Below are positions 1 through 6,954 of a stretch of DNA of 26,870 nucleotides, in pieces. The notes under the pieces were generated by a model. It made no database searches. It was not told the DNA's origin and saw only the letters and a list, made by a program, of their open reading frames with translations. Position numbers and translations under genes: made by a program. This DNA is from DSWT01 sp035415725 (lineage in GTDB: Bacteria > Chloroflexota > Anaerolineae > B4-G1 > SLSP01). Within the stretch, counting starts at the first letter, position 1. Each line of letters starts with the position of its first letter. The stretch lies in NCBI GenBank assembly GCA_035415725.1, contig DAOOGN010000059.1, positions 1-26,870 on the forward strand, in the 5' to 3' direction.

Positions 1-130
1 CTCCCCCGCTGGCGGGGGAGAAGGGGGTTGGGGGATGAGAGGGCCAGCGCCTATAGCCGAAGTGTCAACCTATTATGCACCCTCCCCCAAGTCCCGTTTG
101 CCACCTGGCAAGGGTGGCTGAAGAGTCCAT
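1..130 (-). repeat. MITE-like repeat, copy 1 (reverse orientation, cut by window edge)
   Basis: Read on the minus strand, this stretch matches the left part of the repeat element at 5418-5759: a degenerate left end around 118-130, then GGTGGCAAACGGGACTT, the GGTTGACACTTCGGC block, the CTCATCCCCCAACCCC block, and half of the CTCCCCCGC/GCGGGGGAG palindrome at 1-20. The rest of the element lies outside the window. It occupies the upstream flank of the lipoprotein gene. Confidence 0.8.
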
Positions 131-164
131 AAATTATGCCACCAACTCCAACTTTTGTCCAGCC

Positions 165-196
165 TTGACATTTTTCGCCGCTATGTGTGGTACAAT
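165..196 (+). promoter_or_regulatory. Possible sigma-70-type promoter for the lipoprotein gene
   Basis: A perfect TTGACA lies at 165-170 and TACAAT at 191-196, about 70 bases before the lipoprotein start. The spacer is 20 bases, longer than the usual 16-18, so this is a weak call; the sequence composition and position are its main support. Confidence 0.35.
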
Positions 197-268
197 GTAG
201 TGAGTGTACGTTAAGTAGCACGGCGTACTGGCATGGATAAAAAACTAATAAATTCGGGAGGTAAAAAT

Positions 269-1369
269 ATGAAACACCGGCGGATGATCGTATGGATAGC
301 GATGCTTTTGCTCTTGTCATTGGGATGCTCGCTCTTCGGTTCCAAGGCCACTGAAGAACCGACTGCCGTCGCCCAACCGACCACAGAGCAGCAAGAAGGA
401 AAGGAAACGCCAGAGGAACAAAAGGCAACTCCGGAAGCCACTGCCGTTCCCACTGCTGAAAGCGCAGGTGAAGACGAAGGCTTCTCTGTCGACACCGATG
501 CGCTGGAAGATCTCGACAGTTACCGGATGCAAATGACGTTGAGCTTCACCGCCGAGGACGGCACGGTTGAGGAAACCAGCATCGAAGAGGAGGCCACCCG
601 CGATCCTTTCGCGCAGCACTACACCATAACCAGCGCGGGCCAGAGTTTGGAATTCATCCGCGTCGGCGATACCCAGTGGATGAACGCCGGTGAAGACTGG
701 ATGCAGACTCCCGTCAGCGAGGATGAGAGTACGGGGGAATTCGGTCAGTTTCTCCAACTGGATCAAATGTTCTCGGATGTCGATAAGGACTCCTACCAAT
801 ATCTGGGCAAAGAAACCATCAACGGGATGAACACCCGACACTACCGGCTCAAAGAAGATGCCTGGAATACGGCCTGGGATCTGACGGGTGAAGAAGAAGG
901 GACTATTGAAGAGGGCACGATGGAGTTGTGGGTTGTCAATGAGAACAACCTTCCCCAGTTTGCAGCGCGCCTGGAGATCCATGCCAAAGGCACCTTTTCA
1001 GAGGATCGTAAAGGCGAGTTGCTCATAACCGAGGAAATCCTCGATATCAACGCACCGATCACCATCGAGCCGCCGGCCGAAGCGGAAGGAATGGGACTTC
1101 CCGAAGGTCTGGAGCTATGCCCAGACTCCTCCGGGCTTACGGTGATGGGGGCAATGTCCTTTTTCACCTGCCCGAGCACGGTCGAAGATACGGCGAAGTT
1201 TTACATGGAAGCGTTAGAGAACGCCGGTTGGGAAGTTGATGGTGAAGTGAGTACCGACGGAGGCATGGTGATGGGCAACTGGAAAAAAGGCGAGGAAGCT
1301 CTGAGTCTCACCATCAGCGCCGATGAGGAAAGCGGCGGTTCGAGCGTGATGATCACGCTCGGCGAATAA
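269..1369 (+). CDS. Putative lipoprotein with LppX/LolA-like fold region
   Basis: This 366-residue protein has a charged N-terminus (MKHRR), a hydrophobic stretch (7-19) and SLGC with Cys20, a slightly atypical lipobox. A low-complexity Thr/Glu/Pro/Gln linker (about 26-75) should hold the body away from the membrane. The body (about 80-270) starts with DLDSYRMQM and alternates short strands rich in Trp and Gln, resembling the LppX/LprG/LolA-type lipoproteins common in Chloroflexota and Actinobacteria. The C-terminal part (about 285-366) contains two Cys and FYMEALENAGWEV, a motif seen in small repeat-like extracytoplasmic domains. The ATG at 269 is chosen because GGGAGGT (256-262) lies just before it; an in-frame ATG at 233 has no such site. 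The stop is 3 bases before queG, so the two are probably co-transcribed. The ligand is unknown. Confidence 0.7.
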   Translation: MKHRRMIVWIAMLLLLSLGCSLFGSKATEEPTAVAQPTTEQQEGKETPEEQKATPEATAVPTAESAGEDEGFSVDTDALEDLDSYRMQMTLSFTAEDGTVEETSIEEEATRDPFAQHYTITSAGQSLEFIRVGDTQWMNAGEDWMQTPVSEDESTGEFGQFLQLDQMFSDVDKDSYQYLGKETINGMNTRHYRLKEDAWNTAWDLTGEEEGTIEEGTMELWVVNENNLPQFAARLEIHAKGTFSEDRKGELLITEEILDINAPITIEPPAEAEGMGLPEGLELCPDSSGLTVMGAMSFFTCPSTVEDTAKFYMEALENAGWEVDGEVSTDGGMVMGNWKKGEEALSLTISADEESGGSSVMITLGE

Positions 1370-1372
1370 GAG

Positions 1373-2392
1373 GTGTCACCAGACTCCCACGAACTGGCCT
1401 CTCTGGCTGCTGACCTCTCGGTCACGGCCATCGGCGTGGCCCAGGTTGGTCCTACACCAACCTGGGCCGCTTATCAAGAATGGCTCGCGCACGGTTACGC
1501 CGGCGATATGGACTACCTCGCGCGTCCGGACGCCGTGACCCGACGCGCCGATCCCCGCAACATTCTCCCGGAAACGCGCACGGTGCTGGTCATCGCCGCC
1601 TCTTATGCGGGCGCGCCGCCCCCGGCACTACCACCGCTGCACGGGCGTGTCTCCCGTTACGCCTGGGGCGCGGATTATCATGCATGGTTGCTGCGCGATT
1701 TGGAGACGCTGGTGCAGCGCCTCATCGCCGTGCACGGTCCGTTTCCCTACCGCTGCTACGTCGATACCGGCCCCATCCTGGAACGGGCATGGGCGCAAGC
1801 CGCGGGTCTGGGTTGGAGCGGGAAGAACGCTAATCTGATTCACCCGCGCCTGGGATCGTACCTTTTCCTGGGTGTAGCGCTCCTGGGCCTTGAGCTGGAG
1901 CCGATGCCCTTGCCGGCTCTGCCCGATTGTGGCACCTGCACCCGCTGCCTTGACGCCTGCCATAGCGGGGCGCTGGTGGCGCCGGGCGTGCTCGATGCAC
2001 GCCGCTGTATCGCCTACCTTACCGTCGAACATCGCGGTGCCATTCCGCCGGATTTACGCCCTTTGATCGGCGACCGCGTTTTCGGCTGCGACACGTGCCA
2101 GGAAGTGTGTCCGTGGAACCGCCAGGCACTCGCCCTCTATAGCCATGCCTCCCCGCCTCCAACCGCAACCCTCGATTTGCCGGCGTTGTTGACCATGAGC
2201 GAGGCCGATTTCCGCACCCGCTTTCGTCATACGCCTGTGTGGCGCGCCGCCTGGCGAGGATTAGCGCGCAACGCTGCTGTTGTTCTGGGCAACCGTCACG
2301 ACCCGGCGGCACGGGATGTGCTGGCCCAAGCCGCCGCTATCCATCCCGATGCGCTGATCCGTGAGCATGCTGCCTGGGCGCTGACACACTGA
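1373..2392 (+). CDS. queG: Epoxyqueuosine reductase
   Basis: QueG reduces epoxyqueuosine to queuosine in tRNA, the last step of Q biosynthesis, using a cobalamin cofactor and two [4Fe-4S] clusters in the cytoplasm. The 339-residue product shows the QueG N-terminal domain with YVDTGPILERAWA around 129-141 (Asp131 is the likely catalytic acid). The ferredoxin part follows: C186-C189-C192-C196, then C212 and C239-C242-C246 in CDTCQEVCPWN. The C-terminal 80 residues form the usual HEAT-like tail (WRAAWRGLARNAAVVLGN). Length is slightly below the usual 350-380. The start is GTG at 1373, right after the lipoprotein stop, consistent with translational coupling; no strong ribosome site is visible. 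No other queuosine gene is in the window. Confidence 0.93.
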   Translation: MSPDSHELASLAADLSVTAIGVAQVGPTPTWAAYQEWLAHGYAGDMDYLARPDAVTRRADPRNILPETRTVLVIAASYAGAPPPALPPLHGRVSRYAWGADYHAWLLRDLETLVQRLIAVHGPFPYRCYVDTGPILERAWAQAAGLGWSGKNANLIHPRLGSYLFLGVALLGLELEPMPLPALPDCGTCTRCLDACHSGALVAPGVLDARRCIAYLTVEHRGAIPPDLRPLIGDRVFGCDTCQEVCPWNRQALALYSHASPPPTATLDLPALLTMSEADFRTRFRHTPVWRAAWRGLARNAAVVLGNRHDPAARDVLAQAAAIHPDALIREHAAWALTH

Positions 2393-2445
2393 TCCTGACG
2401 CAGACCACATGGTAGGATGAGTTGTCAACCTGTCCTTTACAACCC

Positions 2446-2477
2446 ACCATGGGCCGGAAAATTTTCCGGCCCATGGT
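2446..2477. terminator. 32-bp perfect palindrome between convergent genes, possible bidirectional terminator
   Basis: ACCATGGGCCGGAAAA is followed directly by its exact reverse complement. It lies between the ends of queG (+) and the serine-palmitoyltransferase-like gene (-), where a shared terminator would be expected. There is no T-run after the stem on either strand, so it is not a textbook intrinsic terminator; the A/T steps are at the centre of the palindrome. Confidence 0.5.
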
Positions 2478-2505
2478 CTGCAAGCTGATGGCTGAAAGCG
2501 AACCG

Positions 2506-3684
2506 TTAGATCACACCCAACTCTTTCCCCACCTTCTCGAAAACACTGAGAACCTTCTCCAACTGCTCGTCGGTGTGTGTCGCCATGTAGCTGGTACGCA
2601 GCAAAGTCTGGTTTTGCGGCGTTGCCGGCGGAAGGACAACGTTGGTGTAGACGCCGTTGTCGAAGAGTGCTTTCCAGAACTTCAACGCCCGGGTAGCTTC
2701 GCCGATCACCACCGGGATGATGGGCGTCTCGCTGACGCCGATGTTGAAACCCAACTCGCGGTAACTTTTGCGCATAAACGCGCCAATTTCGTTGAGACGG
2801 GCAATGCGCTCCGGCTCCTCTTGCATAATCTCCAACGCGGCCATCGCCGCCGCCGCATTGGCGGGCGGGATGCTCGCACTGAAGATAAGCGAGCGCGCGT
2901 GGTGTTGGATGTAGTCGATGATCACATCGTCGCCGGCGATGAAGCCGCCGAGCGAGGCGAATGACTTGCTGAACGTGCCCATGATGAGGTCCACGTCCTG
3001 CGTGACGCCGAACTCCGCCGCCGTGCCGCGACCGCCGCCGAGGACGCCGATAGAGTGGGCGTCATCCACCATCAGCCGCGCGCCATACTTCTTGCACACC
3101 TGGATCAGCTCCGGCAGCGGGGCAATGTCGCCGCCCATGCTGTACACGCCGTCGACGATGACCAGCCGCCCGGCCTTTTCGGGCAGCGCCGCCAGCACGT
3201 GTTCCAGGCCCGCGAGATCATTGTGCGGAAACCGCTTCATCGTTCCAAAAGCAAGCCGGCAGCCGTCAACAATACTGGCGTGATCGTCCTTGTCGGTGAG
3301 GGTGAAGTCATCTCGCGCCACCAACGACGAAATTACACCCAGGTTGACCTGATAGCCGGTGCTGAACACGAGCGCGCGCTCCTTGCCCACCCATTCGGCC
3401 AGCCGTCGTTCCAACTCCAGGTGCATCTCCAGCGTTCCGTTGAGGAACCGCGAGCCGGTACAGCTTGTGCCATACGTCTTGAGCGCGTCCAGGGCGGCCT
3501 GACGTACTTTGGGATGCGTCGTCAGTCCTAGATAGTTATTGGAGCCGATCATAATGAGGCGATGATCTCCGATGCATGCTTCGGAACCTTCGTTGTTGGT
3601 CAAAGGGATAAAATAAGGATAAAGTCCAGATTTGCGCACGTCGTTGGCTATGGTATAAGCTCTACACTTTTCAAAAATGTCCAT
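2506..3684 (-). CDS. Serine palmitoyltransferase-like alpha-oxoamine synthase (PLP-dependent)
   Basis: This 392-residue enzyme belongs to the alpha-oxoamine synthase family, which condenses an amino acid with an acyl-CoA and releases CO2. Visible landmarks are GSNNYLGL (47-54), YGTSCTGSRFLNGTLEMH (71-88), DHASIVDG with His135 stacking on PLP, D207-D-A-H210 for the pyridine nitrogen and ring oxygen, and MGTFSKSFASLGGF with Lys240 as the Schiff-base lysine. The GSRFLNGTL and GTFSKSFASLGG versions resemble Bacteroides-type serine palmitoyltransferase more than KBL or BioF, from family memory. If so, it starts sphingolipid synthesis; glycine C-acetyltransferase is the main alternative. The start at 3684 follows AAAGGAGG on the minus strand with a good gap, and this beats an upstream in-frame ATG at 3726. 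It is alone on this strand with its own promoter. Confidence 0.85.
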   Translation of the reverse strand: MDIFEKCRAYTIANDVRKSGLYPYFIPLTNNEGSEACIGDHRLIMIGSNNYLGLTTHPKVRQAALDALKTYGTSCTGSRFLNGTLEMHLELERRLAEWVGKERALVFSTGYQVNLGVISSLVARDDFTLTDKDDHASIVDGCRLAFGTMKRFPHNDLAGLEHVLAALPEKAGRLVIVDGVYSMGGDIAPLPELIQVCKKYGARLMVDDAHSIGVLGGGRGTAAEFGVTQDVDLIMGTFSKSFASLGGFIAGDDVIIDYIQHHARSLIFSASIPPANAAAAMAALEIMQEEPERIARLNEIGAFMRKSYRELGFNIGVSETPIIPVVIGEATRALKFWKALFDNGVYTNVVLPPATPQNQTLLRTSYMATHTDEQLEKVLSVFEKVGKELGVI

Positions 3685-3724
3685 GGTACATAACCTCCTT
3701 TCTATTAAAGATGAATACCTTCCC

Positions 3725-3752
3725 ATTCTAAGAGTTTAAACCTTGCTGTCAA
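3725..3752 (-). promoter_or_regulatory. Sigma-70-type promoter for the serine-palmitoyltransferase-like gene
   Basis: On the minus strand TTGACA (3752-3747) and TAGAAT (3730-3725) are 16 bases apart, about 40 bases before the start codon and its AAAGGAGG site. Confidence 0.65.
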
Positions 3753-3802
3753 GTGCGCGCCACCCGCCGACCAGGGCTTATCAATGCTTTGACATTTCTT
3801 CT

Positions 3803-3857
3803 ACATGGGTTGACACTTCGGCTATAGGCGATGATCTTCTCATCCCCCAACCCCTTA
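3803..3857 (+). repeat. MITE-like repeat, copy 2 (short relic)
   Basis: A 23-base exact match to the GGTTGACACTTCGGCTATAG block of copy 1 is followed by a drifted CTCATCCCCCAACCCC block. Neither end of the element is recognisable, so this is an old fragment. It fills most of the gap between the divergent genes at 3684 and 3977. Confidence 0.7.
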
Positions 3858-3976
3858 CCAATCAGGAGGGAAAAATTCAGCATGCCGGCCTCAGACCATG
3901 ACGGATTATGAAACCGCTGCACTTTGCCCTCCTGTTGGCGGCATTTTGCAAGACACATATAAGATGGAGGTGAATC

Positions 3977-5002
3977 ATGCACAGAGTCGGCGTTCAAGGA
4001 CAAAAAATGTCTCCCCTCATCCTTCACGATCCCGTCTACGGCGATGTGATCTTCACTGAACCGCTCTTCGTTGACCTGTACCACACCGACGCGGTGCAGC
4101 GGCTCGCGGCGATTTACCAGGGCGGCATCACGGCCTTCATCAAGCCGGAGCGGGCGACGACACGGCTTGCCCACTGTCTGGGTGTGGCGGCGTTGCTGCG
4201 CTTGCTCGGCGCCAATCCCGTTGAACAGGCGGCCGGCTTGCTCCACGATGTTCCGCACACGGCCTTCTCGCATGTCGTCGATTTCGTCTTCCCCAATCAC
4301 GCTCACACCTATCACGAGGAGCACCGCGAAGTCATGCTGGAGCACTCGGAAATCCCCGCCATCTGCGCGCGGCACGGGCTGGATTGGCGCTACGTCGCGG
4401 AGGCAGAGAATTTCGCGCTGCTCGAACAACCGCTGCCTTGGCTGTGCGCCGACCGACTGGATTACTTCCTGCGCGACGGGACGGTGGACATCGGCGCGTT
4501 TTCCGCCCCTGCCGCCCATGCGTTGCTGGCGCACCTGCGCGTCTGGGATGGGCACATCGTGGTGGATGACCTGGACGCCGCCCGTTGGCTGGGCGAGCAA
4601 TTTATCCACCTGGACGATGTGTGCTGGTGCTCGGTGCAGGAGGTGGGCTGGTACGCGGTGATGGCTCAGGCACTGCGCGCGGCGCTGAAAGACGGCCTCA
4701 TTGTAGAAGCGGACTTCGCCGGGACGGATGTGGCGCTGTTTGAGCGCGTCCGTGCCTCTGAGGACCCTGACATTCAACGCTGGCTGGCGCTGCTGCGGCC
4801 CGACGTGGATTTTGTCCGCGATCCCGTCCATCCCGATCTACTGGCGCTGCCAAAAGTGCGGACGGTTGATCCGCCGGTGCTGGTAGATGGGCGCGCTATC
4901 CCGCTCTCGCACCTGGATACGGCGTTTGCACAACGCCGCGCGGCCTACATTGCCGGCAAACAGGGCGAGTGGCCCTTGCGCATTCATCGGATAACGGCAT
5001 AG
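3977..5002 (+). CDS. HD-domain metal-dependent phosphohydrolase
   Basis: This 341-residue protein has the metal-binding pattern of the HD superfamily: His66 in TRLAHCLGV, His90-Asp91 in AGLLHDVPHTAFSH, and Asp159 in CADRLDYFLRDG. The HDVPHTAFSH and ADRLDYFLRD forms place it near the SAMHD1/dGTPase-like branch of (d)NTP or nucleotide phosphohydrolases. The N-terminal IHDPVYGDI-like stretch (LHDPVYGDVIF, 16-26) is also typical of that branch. The exact substrate cannot be read from the sequence. GGAGGT at 3966-3971 sets the ATG at 3977. The gene stands alone between a divergent gene and the rubredoxin promoter. A small hairpin (GACTGCA/TGCAGTC, 5004-5023) follows the stop, without a T-run. Confidence 0.85.
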   Translation: MHRVGVQGQKMSPLILHDPVYGDVIFTEPLFVDLYHTDAVQRLAAIYQGGITAFIKPERATTRLAHCLGVAALLRLLGANPVEQAAGLLHDVPHTAFSHVVDFVFPNHAHTYHEEHREVMLEHSEIPAICARHGLDWRYVAEAENFALLEQPLPWLCADRLDYFLRDGTVDIGAFSAPAAHALLAHLRVWDGHIVVDDLDAARWLGEQFIHLDDVCWCSVQEVGWYAVMAQALRAALKDGLIVEADFAGTDVALFERVRASEDPDIQRWLALLRPDVDFVRDPVHPDLLALPKVRTVDPPVLVDGRAIPLSHLDTAFAQRRAAYIAGKQGEWPLRIHRITA

Positions 5003-5038
5003 TGACTGCATAGTTCTGCAGTCGCCACTATACTCAGC

Positions 5039-5066
5039 TTGACGAAGAAAATGACCCGCATATAAT
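5039..5066 (+). promoter_or_regulatory. Strong sigma-70-type promoter for rubredoxin
   Basis: TTGACG (5039-5044), a 16-base spacer, and a consensus TATAAT (5061-5066) lie about 73 bases before the rubredoxin start. Together with the terminator at 5326-5363 this makes rubredoxin a single-gene transcription unit. Confidence 0.75.
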
Positions 5067-5138
5067 GTCGCTATGAGGGACTGAAAAGCCCGTTTGATTA
5101 CCAAACTCAAGACGACCGGACTACCCAGGAGGTATGCT

Positions 5139-5300
5139 ATGAAAAAATACGAGTGTATGGTATGCGGCTATGTGTATAATCCAGCAGAAGGCGATCCCGA
5201 CAACGGCATTGCGCCGGGAACACCCTTTGAAGACCTGCCTGACGATTGGACATGTCCCGATTGCGGCGCCAGCAAGGACGATTTTGAGCCGCTGGATTGA
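5139..5300 (+). CDS. Rubredoxin
   Basis: This 53-residue protein carries one Fe atom on four cysteines: C6-x2-C9 in CMVCGYVYNP and C39-x2-C42 in CPDCGASKDDF. Length and the GYVYNPAEGD...DWTCPDCG pattern are those of a classical rubredoxin. Such proteins carry single electrons in the cytoplasm, often to oxygen- or peroxide-reducing enzymes of anaerobes. AGGAGGT at 5127-5133 fixes the start at 5139; an upstream in-frame start at 5094 is not supported by a ribosome site. No partner enzyme is next to it. Confidence 0.97.
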   Translation: MKKYECMVCGYVYNPAEGDPDNGIAPGTPFEDLPDDWTCPDCGASKDDFEPLD

Positions 5301-5325
5301 GTGCAGCCGGGCTTCATCACTCGTG

Positions 5326-5363
5326 TCCACACCTGGGAATGAACTCAAAGGTGTGGATTTTTT
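5326..5363 (+). terminator. Rho-independent terminator after rubredoxin
   Basis: A perfect 9-bp stem TCCACACCT (5326-5334) and AGGTGTGGA (5349-5357) closes a 14-base loop and is followed by six T residues (5358-5363). It starts 26 bases after the rubredoxin stop. Confidence 0.9.
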
Positions 5364-5417
5364 CTGCTTATCAGCAGAATGAGCCGATAGGGACTATATC
5401 ATTTTCGAAGAGGAATG

Positions 5418-5759
5418 GTAACTATTCAGCCGCCCTTGCTAGGTGGCAAACGGGACTTTGGGGAGGGTGCATAATAGGTTGCCCCTTCGGCCATCGGCGC
5501 TGGCCCTCTCATCCCCCAACCCCCTTCTCCCCCGCCAGCGGGGGAGAAGGGGGCGAAAGAGGGGTGTGACGGGCGGCGAAGCCGCCCGTCACACCCCTAC
5601 AAAAATTCCCCTTCCCTGGGGGGGAAAGGGGGCAGGGGGGATAGGATTATAGAAACACGAATATCTCGTCATACAAAAGTACCTGGCATACCAAAATCTA
5701 CGCCAAACCTGGTCGAGGGAATACGTTGCTTCGTCAGGTTTACTAGCCTGAATCGATAC
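5418..5759 (+). mobile_element. MITE-like element, full-length copy 3 (342 bp)
   Basis: The left end is GTAACTATTCAGCCG and the right end, read inverted, is GTATCGATTCAGGCT; these form a terminal inverted repeat matching at about 11 of 15 positions. The flanks are GAGGAATG (5410-5417) and GAGGAATT (5760-5767), a likely 8-bp target duplication with one mismatch. Inside are a 16-bp perfect hairpin (5520-5535 with 5538-5553), a 17-bp perfect hairpin with a GAA loop (5561-5597), and an AT-richer right half with the CATACCAAAATCTACGCC block. No coding capacity was seen. The right duplication supplies the GAGGAA ribosome site used by the next gene. Confidence 0.8.
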
Positions 5760-5773
5760 GAGGAATTGACATC

Positions 5774-6244
5774 ATGAGTACCGCCCCAGACTTTACGATG
5801 CTTCTAAACAAGATCAGCGAGATGGTGACCTGGAACGGAGCGGACCGCGACGAGAAGCTGCATGCGATTTGCGCTCTGTTGGAAAAGGACGTCGCCCACT
5901 ATGATTGGGTGGGCTTTTATGTGGTGGACCCGGCCCAGGAGCGTGAACTCGTGCTGGGGCCGTTCGCCGGCGCGCCGACAGAGCACACGCGCATCGCCTT
6001 TGGACAGGGCATCTGTGGGCAGGCCGCCGACACGGAGATGACGTTCGTGATCCAGGATGTGTCGCGGGAGGCCAACTATCTCTCGTGCAGTCCCCACGTC
6101 AAATCGGAGATCGTCGTGCCCATCTTCAAGGATGGCGCGGTCGTGGGCGAAATTGATATTGATTCCCATGCCCTTGCTCCGTTCACAGAGGCCGATAATG
6201 CCTTTCTGGAGCGGGTCGCCACCCTGGTCGCCGGACTGTTCTGA
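5774..6244 (+). CDS. GAF-domain protein, free methionine-(R)-sulfoxide reductase-like
   Basis: The 156-residue product is one GAF domain of the fRMsr (YebR/MsrC) type, which reduces free methionine-R-sulfoxide. YDWVGFYVVD (43-52), GQGICGQAA (77-85), SCSPHVKSEIVVPIF (104-118) and GEIDIDS (126-132) are the family signatures. Cys105 matches the catalytic cysteine and Cys81 one resolving cysteine. The second resolving cysteine of the E. coli enzyme is replaced (TRIAFG), so only a two-Cys relay is possible. If inactive as a reductase it could be a plain GAF sensor. ATG 5774 follows GAGGAA (5760-5765), which is part of the repeat element's target duplication. Confidence 0.85.
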   Translation: MSTAPDFTMLLNKISEMVTWNGADRDEKLHAICALLEKDVAHYDWVGFYVVDPAQERELVLGPFAGAPTEHTRIAFGQGICGQAADTEMTFVIQDVSREANYLSCSPHVKSEIVVPIFKDGAVVGEIDIDSHALAPFTEADNAFLERVATLVAGLF

Positions 6245-6261
6245 AGGTGCAGCGATGTATT

Positions 6262-6290
6262 TTGACTTCACCGGGGGCGCATTGTACAAT
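6262..6290 (+). promoter_or_regulatory. Sigma-70-type promoter for the DUF99-hyp operon
   Basis: TTGACT (6262-6267), a 17-base spacer and TACAAT (6285-6290) lie 18 bases after the GAF gene stop and about 85 bases before the DUF99 gene. This is the only good promoter seen at the head of the hyp cluster. The remaining leader (about 6298-6374) has no open frame that looks real. Confidence 0.7.
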
Positions 6291-6374
6291 AGTCCAGACG
6301 TGGGCGGGCACGGTCGAAGACCGACCCGAGCACTTCTCATTGGCACGCTACCCAAAGTCCAGCGCTGATTGGAA

Positions 6375-6953
6375 ATGAACACACGACGCTCATCTTCCAT
6401 TGCCCATGTGATCGGTTTTGATGATGCACCCTTTCCGCCGGATTATGCCGGGCCGGTGAAGGTTGTGGGGGCCGTATACGCGCGTCTGCGGCTTACCGGT
6501 GTCCTTATCGGCGAGATCGAGAAAGACGGCCATGATGCCGCCGAGACGTTGGCGCGGCTGGTGGCCGGCTCCAAATTTGCCGAAAATTTGCATCTGATCA
6601 TGTTGCAGGGCATTGCGTTGGGCGGATTCAATGTGGTGGATGTATTTGCGTTGCACGAGCGGCTGGCGTTGCCTATTCTGGTGGTCGCGCGCCGTCAACC
6701 CAACATGGAGGCTATCCGCGACGCCCTGCTGGGTCAGGTTGCCGACGGGGCACAGAAATGGGCGCTGTTGGCGCGCCTCGGCCCGATGGAACCGCTGGGT
6801 GACGTGTATGTGCAGCGCCTTGGCCTGACGGCGACCCAGGCGGCGACCGTCCTCCGACAGTTCACCGTCGAGGGCAATATCCCGGAACCGCTGCGTACCG
6901 CGCATCTCATCGCCGGCGCATGGATCAACGGCGAAAGTCGCGGGCGAACGTAA
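6375..6953 (+). CDS. DUF99 (Endo_dU) family protein
   Basis: The 192-residue product matches the DUF99/UPF0215 family, mostly known from archaea: HVIGFDDAPF (11-20), VKVVGAVYARLRLTGVLIGE (28-47), the DG.DAAETL segment, LIMLQGIALGGFNVVDVFAL and LPILVVARRQPNMEAI. The family has been renamed after endonuclease dU in Pfam, from memory; activity on deoxyuridine in DNA is therefore possible but not shown for this branch. ATG 6375 is preferred to TTG 6369; neither has a clear ribosome site. The stop is one base before hypA, so the two are translationally linked, which suggests a role near hydrogenase maturation or simple co-expression. Confidence 0.8.
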   Translation: MNTRRSSSIAHVIGFDDAPFPPDYAGPVKVVGAVYARLRLTGVLIGEIEKDGHDAAETLARLVAGSKFAENLHLIMLQGIALGGFNVVDVFALHERLALPILVVARRQPNMEAIRDALLGQVADGAQKWALLARLGPMEPLGDVYVQRLGLTATQAATVLRQFTVEGNIPEPLRTAHLIAGAWINGESRGRT

Positions 6954-6954
6954 A

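Noticed and set aside
3749..4831. 360-codon open frame on the minus strand over the HD gene
   Set aside because: The plus strand has the HD motifs and a proper ribosome site. The antisense product is unusual in composition, runs through a repeat relic, and has no family signature.
5418..5759. Small open frames within the repeat copies as transposase remnants
   Set aside because: Frames are short, proline/arginine-rich readings of the GC-rich palindromes, differ between copies, and contain no DDE or other catalytic motif.
5680..5759. tRNA-like or riboswitch interpretation of the conserved right half
   Set aside because: No acceptor stem, T-loop or CCA end is present, and copies occur before functionally unrelated genes with inverted-repeat ends and target duplications, which fits a mobile element better.
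6255..6368. Short open frame MYFDFTGG... before the DUF99 gene
   Set aside because: It overlaps the promoter at 6262-6290, has no convincing ribosome site, and its translation has no recognisable feature.
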